A DNA stretch of 64,000 bases from Filobasidium wieringae (lineage: Eukaryota > Basidiomycota > Tremellomycetes > Filobasidiales > Filobasidiaceae): positions 248,001-312,000 of the forward strand of contig BCIV01000007.1 of NCBI GenBank assembly GCA_001600055.1. The letters run 5' to 3'. Of this stretch, positions 32,001-44,097 are shown one piece after another. The notes beneath the pieces were generated by a model, which was given only the letters and a program-made list of their open reading frames with translations, did not search any database and was not told the DNA's origin. Numbering within the stretch: position 1 is the first letter of the stretch; each line of letters opens with the position of its first letter. A program made the position numbers and the translations under genes.

Positions 32001-34364
32001 CTGCCTGCTTTGCGGCTACAAAGCCACCACCGTGAGGTGCATTCGAAATCGCACCTGCCTGCGTTGTGTCTGAATCAGTCGTGATGACTGATGCACGAGA
32101 TACGACTGATGCATTGCTGTCGGCACGTGCCCGGATCGCCTCAGTCTCCCTGGCTCGCACGCTACGTGCTGAGATGATCGTCCCGATAGCGAGTCCGGTA
32201 AATTCTCGGTCAAAAATTATCTCCCTTCGATCAAGTCCAAGAAGCCTTTGAAAGGTAGCAAGATCTACCAAGGTCTCCATTTTTGTCGATTCAGGAAGCA
32301 CCCTAAGCCATGGTCCATGCGCCTTTGCAGCTATTCTTGTAACCATCGAGCGACTTATTTTGGACATTGTCGTCAATTTTAGGAACACTCGCCGTCGATA
32401 GGCATAATCCATGGGTGGGTAACTCTTGGGCATACGTCGATTGACCAGAGAATTGAGCGCTGCAGCGCCAAACCCGCCTGCAGACCACATGTATAGCAGG
32501 ACTCTGGCATGTCTCAGCGCACATGCAGTATACAGTCTTGCCATAATCCCTTCCCCTGACTCAGCCCCATGTAAGAACAGCGATTCAGGGGGGCAAGTGG
32601 ATTTACCGTACAAGGTATAGGCTTGTGTCAGGTAATCGTGTGCACTGGACAACACGGGAGAAGCAAGAATTGCAGTGTTGCCTTGTTCCTGAGCTCTAGT
32701 CTCCCATGCTTCCAGCAGTGTTGCGGCAGCCAGACCTTCACAAGCTGAAGCATGCCATAGGCTATCGTTATGGCTTTTCAAAGAAGTTATGGATTCCGTG
32801 TAACAAGGAATCGCTTCGTGCAATCTTCCGCTCATAAGCCAAAGGTCACCTAGGACCTTTTTGAGCCTTCCAGATGTGGAACTCGTCGAAAAGGGACTCG
32901 TACTGGATCCTCCTACAGGACTGGTCGTGCTTACGACTTCCATCGGGCTGTTGTGCTTATTGCCTCCGATGACTCGGCCCACGCTGGTGCTAAGGCTAAA
33001 TCCAGTGCTTGATCGCTTTATACTGTTGCCAATGGTTTTGATGTCTGGCTTGGCAGATGATGGACCTGATGTGTTGCCAAACCCTCTCAGAGAGTCCGCA
33101 CTGAATGAAGAGGTGCCAATGACAGATTGGGGGCGACTGGACTGTCGGTCATCCGTTTCGTGAATTGTGGTTATGGAGGAGGGATTCGGTCCAGGCACAC
33201 TGTAACCGGTAACAGAGGCCGGACGTGATGGAGCGGGAGAGGGAGTTCGAGCAGGCAAAGCGGTGTTCATCACGGACATATGGGAATAATTTGCAGAGCG
33301 CGGGCGAGATATGGATTCCCCAGAGGCCGATGACGATAGTTGATGTCCAAGTGAGACTGGTGCCGGTTTCATCGTCAATGTAGGTAGAAGCGACGCGTTC
33401 AGAGTTTGTGTCCCTGCAGGTGTCTCGAGCGCTGTAGCCTGGGAATAATGATGCGCATAAGTACGAGCGAGCATATCTCAGAGCTTCATAGTCAGCTCAC
33501 TATCTCTCCAAACTCGGTCAAAACGCTCGCTACGAGATCGGCCATGAGCATGCCCAACACTATCTCGACGTTTCCATCCTTCGGTATGACGACCATTCGT
33601 TCTTCGTGACCTTTTCGGTCATACATCTTGCTATTTCTGTCAACCGGTTCTGCCTTGAGCCGGGAGTTCATCCCTTCTGAAGCATCGATCTCAACCACTC
33701 CCTCAAATTGTGCGGATTCTGCCACTCTACTGCGAGGAGTGCTATTAGCAGAGCCGCTAATTTGAGGGGTTGTTGGGTCTCTGTGAGGAAAGTTTCCAGC
33801 TTTGGGGGTCGATCCTAATGGAAACGCCGAAACATCCTCCTCGACTCCAAAACATCGTCTGGCCAAAGGATATACGTTCCCGTTGGTGTTGTTCACCAGG
33901 AGTTCGTCCAGTAATTTCTGAAACTGTCCGATCTTCTGGTTATGGTTCGTCCTCGTGTCGGATAGATCTGCTATACCGATGACGGCTAGTGGAAAGGCCG
34001 AGACCTGTAGCAACGATAGAGGCAGGAGATGGGTACCAGGAGGCGTCGTTGAGAAGGACAAATGCACATGGGTGCTTGGTGGAGGAGATGAGGGGGGAAG
34101 AAATCGAGCTGCAACAGCTATAACGCTTTAAAACCTAATCTGTGCAGCCCAACAAATGCTCAACTCACCCTTATCAGCTTTAGATGCGTTCCCTCCACTA
34201 GTCCCAGGCACATCATTCAGCCTGAGCTCAGTGAACCGATGAATCTGCGAAGTCCATTTATCCCAAGTAGCTCTGGATATATCACCCACGGGAACAAGGA
34301 GTACCGGTATCCGAGCTTGAGACAAGGGATCCGACAAGCTTGATAACTCTGGTACAGCTGCCAT
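29048..34364 (-). CDS. TRS120: TRAPPII complex subunit Trs120 (TRAPPC9 family)
   Basis: Thirteen exons: 34169-34364, 33501-34117, 31815-33438, 31568-31760, 31391-31517, 31242-31336, 30778-31182, 30463-30717, 30002-30402, 29883-29949, 29637-29823, 29394-29574, 29048-29331; about 1,543 aa. The N-terminal block (ARIPVLLVPVGDISRATWDKW) and the TPR-like block (RLKKVLGDLWLMSGRLHEAI) are characteristic. The SSKIPYEQSISHL...VDPFLYNPR segment, NPFSFDLEF and a C-terminal Ig-like part (FWYRERLL, RSGAMSFRHLRL, SSATVRSN) follow the family order. Trs120 is a TRAPPII-specific subunit of the exchange factor acting on Golgi Ypt31/Rab11. A Ser/Pro-rich insertion lies in exon 3. The exon 11/12 and 4/5 junctions were picked among alternatives. 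Two introns (31761-31814 and 30718-30777) are multiples of three without stops. Confidence 0.86.
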
Positions 34365-34786
34365 GGCCGGTATATTTGGACAGGCGAGAGGGTTCACCGG
34401 GTTAGATTTATGAGCTCATTTCAGATTGGTAGCTAGGTAGATTTATGTAATGATATACGAGCTGTTTTTTGCTATATCAGAGTTCTCAATAAACAACTGG
34501 TGAACTGAGATGTTCAGCTGCCCAAGACGTGACGACTTGGCGGAAGCAAACCGTCCGAGCTAGAAATCAGCAATCGTCCCGGGACCTGGAGAAATAGGAA
34601 GGAACGGTGGTATGTATAAAAGAAAGTCACGAGCGTATATACATGCTCTCAGAAAGTTCTCTACTAAATCTTCATCTAAGTCCTTCCGTAACTAAAACCC
34701 GGATCCCCAGCGTCATCCGTGAAAGATCAACATCCTCGATTTCTTTCACGATGCGCGATCCGCCTGAATAATCCCAAAAGCTTTTT
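34365..34786. other. intergenic, TRS120 promoter and desaturase 3' end
   Basis: About 420 bp between the TRS120 start (-) and the desaturase stop (-). T-rich stretches; nothing else recognised. Confidence 0.4.
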
Positions 34787-36519
34787 TTAAATGCTAGCAA
34801 TGATCTTCTCCTGCTTCTTCTTGTCAGCAGAGATGTCGACACCAGAGTCGGCCTGGTAGACGTCCTCGGGAAGAGCGTAGGCAGCAGCGACACCTCGAGC
34901 GTTCTTGTAGAAAAGAACGTCACCGGAATCCTCGACGAACTGTACGTTTCGAATACATGTCAGTCAACCTAGTAGCAATAGGTAGGACACAAACAATATA
35001 GAACTCACCCTACAAGCACGGAAGTGCCTGAACAAGTCCATAGCGATGTTGGTGTCCCTGTACTGGTAGTGCTCTCCGATAAACTCCTTGAGCGCGGCAG
35101 TAGCCTCCCAAGCAGAGTAATGAGGGATCTTGCTGGAAACGTGGTGAGCGACGTGAGTCTCGCAGATTCCGTGAAGAACGTGCTTTCCAAGAGGACCCAA
35201 GAACTTTCGGTCGACGGTGGTCAAAGCTCCACGAGCAAAGGTCCATTCCTTGGCAGAGTAGTGGGCTGATCGAGTCGAGGTGAAGCTCATCAGCGTTCGC
35301 GTTCTTCTCCCGCAACAGAGGCTAGATGAGGCTAGATTGATACTTACGGACAAGAGGATCAGTGTGCTGCAAGTACGTGATAGCAACCAAGTCCGAGTTG
35401 ACGATGAGGTAAGGAATAACGTAAAGGGTCAAAACCTCCCTGAAACCCCTCTGAGAAGCCCAGAAAGCGAGAACGGCGAAGGTGATGGCGAGACCGACAT
35501 CGGACATGATGATCTGGGACCAATGGTCAGGCTTGAAAATGGTGGAAGAAGGCTGGAAGTCTGTGCGAGAAACAAAGGATCAGAACCATGGCCCTCATTA
35601 CGAGAGAAGGATCACGATACTCACGGTTGGTGTAAGGAGGGTACCACTTCTGACCGGAAGCGTTACGAATCAAGTAAGCGGGCCATCCGAACAACTGCTG
35701 GATTAACAAGTGTCCCAAGACGACGATAGGAGCATCGCCAATAGCGTCCTGCAATTCCTCCTGCCTCTGCTTGCTGATGGAAATACCCTCGTGCTCAGCC
35801 TCCTCCTTGATCTCGGGGACTCCCAATTGAGACCTGCTTCGGGGAACAAAGACCTCATCCCTGGTGATGTGGCCGGTAGCGGCGTGGTGACGACCGTGAG
35901 AGATCCTCCAAGAGTGGTAAGGGACCAAGAGGGCAGAGTGCAAGACCCATCCTACAGAGTTGTTGATGGTCTTGGACTCGGAGAAGGCCTGGTGGCCACA
36001 CTCGTGAGCGATGATCCAGAGACCGGTACCGAAGAAACCGAGGAAGAGGGTGATGGCAGTGTGAGCGGCAGCACGGGCGAGCTGGTAAGCGACGGGGGGC
36101 AAGTTGCTGCAGTGAGAAGGAATGGGATGAGTGCCACGTCCCAAGTACGGGACAGTCCTAGAACGACTTACAAGGAAGACAGAAGAGGGTCAACCTGGAA
36201 AGAGGCCCAAGCCAAAGCTCCGATCGCAATAAAGTCCTGTACAATGTACTGGGAAGACTTGATAGCGGATCGCTGGTAACAGTGAGCACTAGTGAAACAG
36301 GAAGGGTCTCGATGAGTGACTCGATCGAACGTGCGTGTATCGACGTGTCACTAACGGGATAGCGTCCAACAACTGCTTGATGGTGAAGGGAGGAGGAACG
36401 AATTTCTGTCCAGCAGCCAACATCTGTTGCTCCTCCTCACGAGCCTTGATATCGGCCTGGGCCATGAGAGCCTCCTTCTGCTGTTGTCCGGGGACGTTCC
36501 TTTGCCTGACGGTAGACAT
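34787..36519 (-). CDS. Delta-12 fatty acid desaturase (oleate to linoleate)
   Basis: Six exons: 36356-36519, 36172-36288, 35625-36106, 35348-35560, 35009-35265, 34787-34939; 461 aa. Three histidine boxes bind the di-iron centre: HECGH (128-132), HGRHH (164-168) and HVAHH (363-367). Family blocks include AIPAHCYQRSA, LLVPYHSWRISH, YTNHFQPSSTIF, TDPLVPHY and RGALTTVD. Hydrophobic segments around 105-127 and 250-300 fit an integral ER-membrane enzyme. It introduces the second double bond at carbon 12 of membrane-bound oleoyl chains. The 1.8-kb upstream spacer is shared with a divergently transcribed lipase gene. Assignment to delta-12 rather than omega-3 is by general likeness only. Confidence 0.9.
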
Positions 36520-38313
36520 TGTGGTGATAAATTTGAATAGACGGGTGAGAGGTGCTAGTCAAGGGGGTTATGAGGTGAGCGGAATGAGTGTTTCCGTGAC
36601 GGTTGTTTCGTGAATGAGATCGACGAAGGAGGAAGGTGTAGGGGAGGAGGAAGTGGTGGTGATGGTAGTGGCGATGAAAGGCTGAAGGCAGTGAAAGGGG
36701 CACAAGTGCGACTGAGCGTGGTAGAGTCAATCAGAGCCTGTGTAAATGTACTTGTGGGGGGTTCAGAGCTTTTCACTTTTGTGCTTGGCTCCACCGTGAT
36801 TTCACGCTTTCACGCTCTGTTTCCCCATCATTTCTCTCAAAATGCATCTCGAAATTCCACGATCCACGGATGAGAAAACGTCCGTTCGCTGCTCCTCCCG
36901 CTGCTGCTGCTTCCGCCGCCCAGCGCGAGTTCGTCCGAACTGCCCAGATCGCGCCAAACTCTGTCTCATCGTTCTATCACTCTCGGGGCTTACGGCATTT
37001 TCACTCATTTCCCCTTTCACAATCGCACCGGACTTGCCTTCCGAAGCTCGCCAAACCGATCAACCGAGCGAAGATCGGGGATGCAGATCAAGCTCGATCC
37101 AATGGCCAATAGAATGATGTACGGTTCGAGTGCGAAGCCCTGAGGACCCTGGCGTGCGGTATGGTGTGCATTCCCAATAGTTGTGCATCGTACAGCTCAT
37201 CCACTCGGCCCACCTTCCGTTGTAAGAACAGAAAGGGGCCTTGTCGCTGTCGTGCTCTGATCCGGACCTCATCGATTTGAGCAAGACTGGAGGCTCCGCA
37301 GCTGTCTTCGTTAGACAGACTCAAGCCGTCCTGCACACTCGTAGTGTACTGAGACTGCGCAACTTGTAACTTGAAGGTAGCTGGACTGCGATGGCTTGTA
37401 GAGCGGTAAGGTCAACTGGGCAATCGGTCTGGCTCCAGAAGCTGAGTCCCAGACATCGTCACGCAAATTTCGGGACTTGCGTTTCATAGTCCGACTGGGT
37501 GTCCCGTGAATGCTGTTTGCCAGCTGTCGTCGAGTGACAACACCGCCACGCTCGAGAGCTCGGCACTCAGACCAATACTACTGACTCCTGGCACTTAGAT
37601 GAATGTGAGCCCAAACCTCGTTTACCCTTCTCTCGAACTCATGGCAAACTCGTATCGGTAGTTGGGATCATAGCGACCCATGGTCATCCGCAGCATGTGG
37701 TATACATAAAGTTGATAGTGAGGTGGAATCATTAAACAGCTTTTCGTTGTTCGTGAAAGGCAGTCTGCAAGTTCTCGCCGGCTCCGGCTGCATATATATC
37801 CAGACGAGGTCATTTGTACTCTGACAACTAGTCTATCGAGCCAGCGACAGAGACACCACTACTAGCTAGGACGGTCGCAGCTCGATTACAACTCCAGCTC
37901 TATCGTCGACCGAAACGTGAAACTCGCTCGGTTAGCGCCCGCGAACGCACATCTGGCGCACGTGACCGATCGGATGCAAGCGGGGGAACGTAAGAGAGGC
38001 AAGGGGAGGGTAACAACACAAACAGACGCTTCGCTCTTACGTTCTTGCGAGTAGATCGACACGGTTGGTGCAGGTACAAGTATTCAGGACTCGCCTCGAT
38101 CGACTTACAACCGTATAATTACACTTGAAAAGGCCACAGAGAACTGAAAGGAAGAAAGCACGAAGGCACACAAAGGACGAGTGACGATATTTCCACCTTG
38201 GAGCGATCTTTGTGGGAATTGATAACAAACAAAATAGTCATACTCTCACTTCTGCTCCATCTCCGACGATTCGAGATCATCACAAAAGCGAAACCCTTGC
38301 TGTAGGCTCCATC
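36520..38313. promoter_or_regulatory. 1.8-kb divergent spacer, desaturase/lipase
   Basis: The longest gene-free stretch here. It contains a purine-rich tract (36620-36670) in the presumed desaturase leader and an E-box CACGTG at 37959-37964 in the context GTCACGTG on the minus strand (Cbf1/SREBP-type RTCACRTG). Short open frames on both strands show no family features. A noncoding transcript cannot be excluded. Confidence 0.45.
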
Positions 38314-40625
38314 ATGGCTTCACCGAAGCAGTCCTCCTCAAAACTACCAACGATAGCGCTACCCGAATTGCCTAATTTGATGAACCACCTTCCCTCCTCT
38401 TTGAACAACTTTGCGATCCCCCTGATGCCTGCTCCACCCAACAACCGATTCAACGAAGATCCTCAGGCCTATGTCAAGGAGATGAAGACGAAGAAAGGAG
38501 CTCCTTTATCCGATCAAAAGGATTTGTTGCCTGCTAGTATCGTCAATAGGCAAAAAGGTAATGTGGATTTGATGGATGCTCCTGCTAGAGCTGCGATGAG
38601 TTAGTCTAGCCCAGATCGCAATGTTTCTGGAAATATTAATATTGAATGCCTCTACTGTGATTATAGATATGCCAAATGGTAACACTTCCCACAAACAGGC
38701 TCGAGCCCTGAGACACCTCGGCAATCGACCAGAAGATGTGATGACACCTGAGTTCGAGCTTACGGAAGATAGCAGAGTCATCGGACTCCACCGATCGCCA
38801 GAGATCAATGGACACTCGAATCTACCTGCCTTTACCGTCTCATCAGATATGGGAGTGGAGAAAGATTACTTGCCTTCGACGGATGAAACCGGGAACGGGG
38901 ATGGGTATTTTGGTCGAGGCATTGCAGCGGCAACAAGCGCCTTGGACCCTTTCCCCTGGACGTCATCGAGAGCTCCAAGCAGAAGTCCGTCCCCTTCAGG
39001 ATGGAGGGATAATACTCTTCTTCGTCGAGTGTTTATCGACAGATCAGCTTCCCCCACCCAACATCTTCTTCGACCCACGTTCCCTCCGCCATCATTATCC
39101 ACCTACTCCCCTACTTCACCACGTGCATTGACGCTGATGGAACGGATCAAATTGAACGCTATGCAAAGCGTCTCTCTCCTCGTATCCACTGTGTTCTTGT
39201 CTGGAGTGGTCATCTGGGCTGTCAGCATGAGCGCTTATCTACAAATACCTAGATTACTAAAGGGCCAGCCCAAACGACGTACTTTCCCTTGGGACGATGA
39301 GAAGTATTGGGCCAAGAATGAGAAAGTCAGTAGACATCCGAGGGATTATGCTAGAGCTATAGGAATGGATATCGAAGATCAGACTATTGAAACGGAGGAC
39401 GGGTATTATTTGAAAGTCCATCGAATTATCGATCCGGATGCCAGGAAACACTCGGACGGGAAAGGAGGTTACCCCGTCTTGATCTTGCACGGGCTATTCC
39501 AGTCCTCAGGAAGCTTCATTACTTCTGAGGACCGATCGATGGCATTCTGGCTGGCGAAACAAGGAGGATATCAGGTTTACCTGGGAAACGGGAGAGGAGT
39601 CTTCGGAATGGGACATAGGAATTTTAAAAGGGGAGATCCTCGGTTCTGGGATTGGACGATCAGGGAGTTAGCCATGTACGATCTCCCTGCTATGGTCAAC
39701 CACGTCCTCGCTCAGACCGGATATACCAAGCTTGCCTTTATCGGTCATTCGCAGGGTAACGGGTTGGCATTCATCTCGCTTTCCTTGGGAATGTGTCCTG
39801 ATCTGGGGAAACGGATGTCGTGCTTTGTCGCGCTTGCTCCTGCCGTCTATGCGGGTCCCTTGACCCAGGGTTTCCCGTTCAATCAACTGGGAAAAATCGA
39901 GTGGACTACCTGGAAGAGATTGTTCGGAGTCTTGGATTTCATCCCTCTAATGCGAATTGCAGCGGACTCGCCCTTGATACCTCCTAAGGTGTTTGCTTCG
40001 CTCGGATAGTGAGTATCAGTGTCTTCAAGGGCTCTGCCAAACCAGCTAACCGGCTTACCTTTTTAGCATCATGTTTGCCTACCTGTTCTCTTGGACCGAT
40101 ACCGCTTGGCTCCACCGACGCAAGATCAAAATGTTCCGCTTCACTCCCAGTCCAGTCAGTTCGGCAAGTGTCTTTTGGTGGTGCGGTAAAGGCGGGTTTG
40201 CGGACCGTAAATGCACATTGGACGACTCGTTGGATCGATGGTATGACGACCGATTTCCACCTCTTTCGATCTATTATGGTGGAAAAGATTACCTGGTCTT
40301 GACCGAGCCTTTGTTGGAGCGATTGGAGAAGAAGGAGAAGATCAAGCCGATTCGAGTCGAGAAATTGGCTGACCACGAGGTGGGTTGGCTTGCGGTGTCG
40401 AGCATCATCGCCTCGCTAGATCCTGACGCCTTTCTTTTTATTCAGCACTGTGACATGATGTGGCACATGGAAGCTGTGGAACTTGTATTTGGGTCTCTTC
40501 GACGTGAGTCATACAGAACATGCCTGCTCGCGAGGAGATGACTAATATCGAGCTTGTTTCCTACAGAAACCATTGAAGAGACTCGTCTGCGATATCCCGA
40601 GGAAATAGAGAACGACCAACAATAG
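38314..40625 (+). CDS. membrane-anchored acid-lipase-family hydrolase (steryl ester/triacylglycerol lipase, Tgl1/Yeh type)
   Basis: Five exons: 38314-38599, 38667-40008, 40067-40379, 40446-40503, 40567-40625; 685 aa. The Ser/Pro-rich N-terminal region (about 1-270) contains one strong hydrophobic segment (about residues 255-275). The alpha/beta-hydrolase lipase domain follows: EDGYYLKVHRI, LILHGLFQSSGSF, VYLGNGRG and nucleophile elbow GHSQG (Ser about 456). The acid Asp lies in YYGGKDYL and the catalytic His in HCDMMWH. Order and spacing match the yeast Tgl1/Yeh1/Yeh2 and animal acid lipases. It probably releases sterol and fatty acid from steryl esters or acylglycerols at lipid droplets or the plasma membrane. 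Divergent from the desaturase gene. Substrate is inferred from family only. Confidence 0.85.
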
Positions 40626-40937
40626 ACGATCCCATTTAACGATCACTAGACTGTAGCATACATGGGTTGTCTAGCTTTGAAGCTTTTGTTGTACTTTCAA
40701 ATACACGCACATTTGCTGCTGGTTAGATTCAAGGTTTCATTTAGCGCCTTTCGGATGAGCGATCGGGAATTGGCGGAAACAAAGTTACGATGTCGACCTT
40801 TGACTGAACGTTACAGAGCCGCATCATTCATGTTCGTGTGATTGTAGCGGCACATCATGATAGACTTGGACACACACTGCTCTATCAGGTGGGCATACGA
40901 GCAGACAAATACAGAGTGTGCCTCACGCCCTCTAGCC
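40626..40937. other. intergenic, about 0.3 kb
   Basis: Tandem spacing between the lipase stop and the next plus-strand start. No feature recognised. Confidence 0.4.
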
Positions 40938-43900
40938 ATGGACAAGTTCTTGGCTCGATTCAAGCCATACAACAAGAAGGGCCGAAAAGACAACACTTCA
41001 TCAACATCGGCAGTTGGGGGAACTTCGGGATCGCAACAATCAGCTCGACGAGACAAAATATCAAGTAGTGCTGCAGCCTCAGGCTCTGTAGCGGACAACC
41101 AAAACGTCAGGTCAAGTCAGAGCAAATCCGCTGCTCCTCGGATCGACTTGGACTTCAAGATACCCGGTGAACGAACGGTGCTGGACCCTCCTGCACCGGT
41201 AATTGCTGAACATGAGCAGGGAGAGTCTCGAAGTGCCAGAATATTATCTTCTGTAGAGAAGAGGGCTGTGAATAAGAGAAAATTTACTGCAGGCGAAGCT
41301 TTGGTTGCCTGGCAAGTATCTGGAAACGACCTCAAAGCCATAGGTACGTCGCTTCCATGCTTATGGCTACACTCATGGCTCAAGCCAAATCTATATGTCT
41401 AATAAAAGGTCTGAAGAAAGCGGACGTTTTCAAAATTCCTTCGGAGAATCAAGAATCGCTGCTTAACGATTTCTATCGCCTAATATCAGTCTTCACCGTC
41501 TCCATGAACCCTTCTCTTCTACACGATTACCCTTCACTATCCGATTACTTTCCACCTCCAGCCTTCGTTCCGGAAACCCATGATTGGAGATCGGATTATA
41601 CTAGCTATTCGGGTTACGTCCGTGACCCTTCAGTTTTGGCACACATGCTTCGCTGGATCACCAAACGAGTCTCGGCTCCTCCATCTGGAACCCGCGATGA
41701 AAGAGGTCTACCAGAATGGTACAGAGCGTATGTTGAACGAGAGAGAGTATTAGGATTCCCTCCTAACGCATACAAGAGCGTGCTGGAGGGTCTCATACCT
41801 TCCGAGTTCAATCGTTACTTGGAGGTCTTGTTTGATCAGATGGCTTTGATCTGCGCAAATGAAACAGATAACGGAGCAAGTGTAGATTGGATGTGCGGGA
41901 TACTTGGATGGTGGATAATGGGCATGGAGATGGACAAGGAGAATCCCTCAGTTGACAAGGCGATAGTCCTCAAGGAACGATGGTCAGCTGCAAGCGGCGC
42001 ATTGGGACACTTATTCAGAAGCTGGATTCGGTGGGTTCAGCGAAGCAACTTAGTTCCATGTCAACTGCTAATCTTGCTACAAACAGAGCTCATACCGCGT
42101 CTGATAATCGATTGCCCCTTTTGATCAGAAACTTAGTAGACGACTATAGAGGAAACCAATACGAAACTGCGGCAAGCCGGACGGAGACTGTGCTTTGGAT
42201 GGACGTGTTGAACGAAGTTGAACACGACAGTTTGCAAACGAAGGTTCTGACCCAGGATGAGTTGGGCATCGGACTCATCCGAGAGGCAAAGTACGGCTCA
42301 TCCAAGTCGCTTAACGAATGGTTGAACGAGGATCAGAATCTGCTTGCCACTCCTGGCGCGTCCAAGAAGAATCTGTTTGATCTACTCAGTCAATCGACAA
42401 CGACCGAAGGCGAATACTTGACCGACTTCGACCCGGCGGTTGTGCCGCTTCCCCTGAGCCCAGGTTCCCCGTTCGAGAGCCAAACGGTCTACCGACCTTT
42501 TCGCAAAACCTCCACCTCTTCTTTCTTCCCGGATTTCAATACACCAAATGGTCCTTCCAGAGTGAATAGTAGTCAACTGCTACCAAGTCACACGCGAGGT
42601 CAATCCGAAAGCGGCAGTATGTTGCTAAACGAATCGGGCCAAGGCAATCCACTTTCTAACCTCACCGCCTCATCGACCGTGCCTGCAGAGGATTGGAGAA
42701 GTTTCGCAAAGAGCGGGTTTGGAGACGCTACCGATAAGATTGGACTGAAGCTTGGTGCCGCATTTGACGAGAACGAGAAGAAGCCAAGCGCCCATCGAGA
42801 GTATCAAACACTTCGCGCAGAATCTGCTCGGCCATTCCCGACTTCTTCTCCCAGTGCTTCTGGTAGCCCCAACAAAATCCGACGACAACGAAAGCGAGAT
42901 GTTGCGGGAGTGTTTTCCATAACCGGGATGACAGCTCAGGCCGTGGATTCAGCTTTCCTCGATTTCTTGAAAGACTCCGAGATGGATCAAGACGAAAGTT
43001 TGAGACTGGACTGGCCAACTTTCCTAATCCTAAGGATCGACAGAGAGAAGGGCTTGGACCGGTTGAAGGGCGAATGGATCGTAGTGAATGGCAAGAGGAA
43101 GAGGCTGGATCCACCTGTAATCGCGTCTCCACCTCCTCCTGTATCGTCTTCGGATTTGGTGGTCCAAAACAAGGAGCCAGCTACGATTGCCGGCACAACG
43201 ACACAGCGCAAAAAGACCAACCGAAGAGCAAGTCTTTTTAACATTTTATCGATTGGGCCTTCCAAGCCCAAGATGTCTGCATCTCCAAGCTACACAAGCA
43301 GCCTCAATGCCGAAGCTCAATCAGAAGGTGTCTCTGCAGCTACAGTTGGCGAGTTGAGACAGCTGACATCGAACGACAACAAACCCCTTTTGAGCCCTCC
43401 TATTCAGGATGCTGCGCAAAGCCGGCCGAGGTCTGCTTCTGGCTCTCAAAGTTTGCTTCGAAAACAGGTTCCTGGCCTACTTGACAACGTGAAGGTCGAT
43501 CCTACGCTTTCTCTTAATCCCTCGGCGGAAGAGACCATGAAGTCTGAAGCTGCTACCCCGGTCGAGAGTCCGATCGCCATTACTGGCTCAGATTCCAAAG
43601 GCAACCTTGTACAACTTCAGCAGGAGACTGGGCTGGTGACGTCGGTTGAACGAGAAAATACTGAAGGAGACTACCGTTCATCAAGCCGTCCTCATACTCC
43701 CACCTCCATGTTGAGTCCGGACGACTCGAGCGTAGCAGCCTCCTCTCTATTGACGCCTCGTCGCAATCGTCGATCAGCTGCTCCATCTCCAGCTTCCTCC
43801 ATAGCAGATCAGGACATGCATGTGTCTGCTGAACAGAATGACTTGGAGATAGGCGTATCACATATGGATCTGTCCGCAGATGTAGCAGGAAGTGCCGCCG

Positions 43901-44097
43901 TCCCGCAACGAGGCATCGCTACCTCAACTTCCACGCTCCAACCTGCTGCTATGATAGAGCTTGGAGCACCTATCACGATCGCTGACGGAGACGAAGGATT
44001 CAGGGATGCTCGGATCGTGGCATCTAGTGTTCTAGAAGAGGAAGAGGCTGCTTCCTCCTCTCAACGGACGCCGCCCACCTTCCTTCGGTCATTGGTA
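40938..44097 (+). CDS. Msb1/Mug8-domain-like polarity protein; open frame continues into the SAM carrier
   Basis: Exons 40938-41343, 41409-42030 and 42087-44097 (about 1,013 codons), ending at a GTGAG donor, not a stop. Residues about 100-400 resemble the Msb1/Mug8 RhoGAP-like domain: GEALVAWQVSGNDL, DVFKIPSENQESLLNDFYRL, IPSEFNRYLEVLFDQMALICAN, GILGWWIMG, ALGHLFRSWIR. The rest is Ser/Pro/Thr-rich with a small conserved-looking block LDWPTFLILRIDREKGLDRLKGEW. Msb1 proteins act with Cdc42/Rho1 exchange factors at sites of polarised growth. No stop separates this frame from the mitochondrial carrier that follows: splicing at 44097/44159 joins them in frame (1,288 aa in total). Retaining that intron would end the protein at 44265. 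The family call is tentative. Confidence 0.6.

Noticed and set aside
35280..36279. Long plus-strand frames (149 and 189 aa) opposite the desaturase
   Set aside because: Antisense to conserved histidine-box exons; Asp/Gly/Val-rich shadows only.
38506..38808. Minus-strand 100-aa frame under the lipase N-terminus
   Set aside because: Shadow of the plus-strand coding sequence with no splice context.
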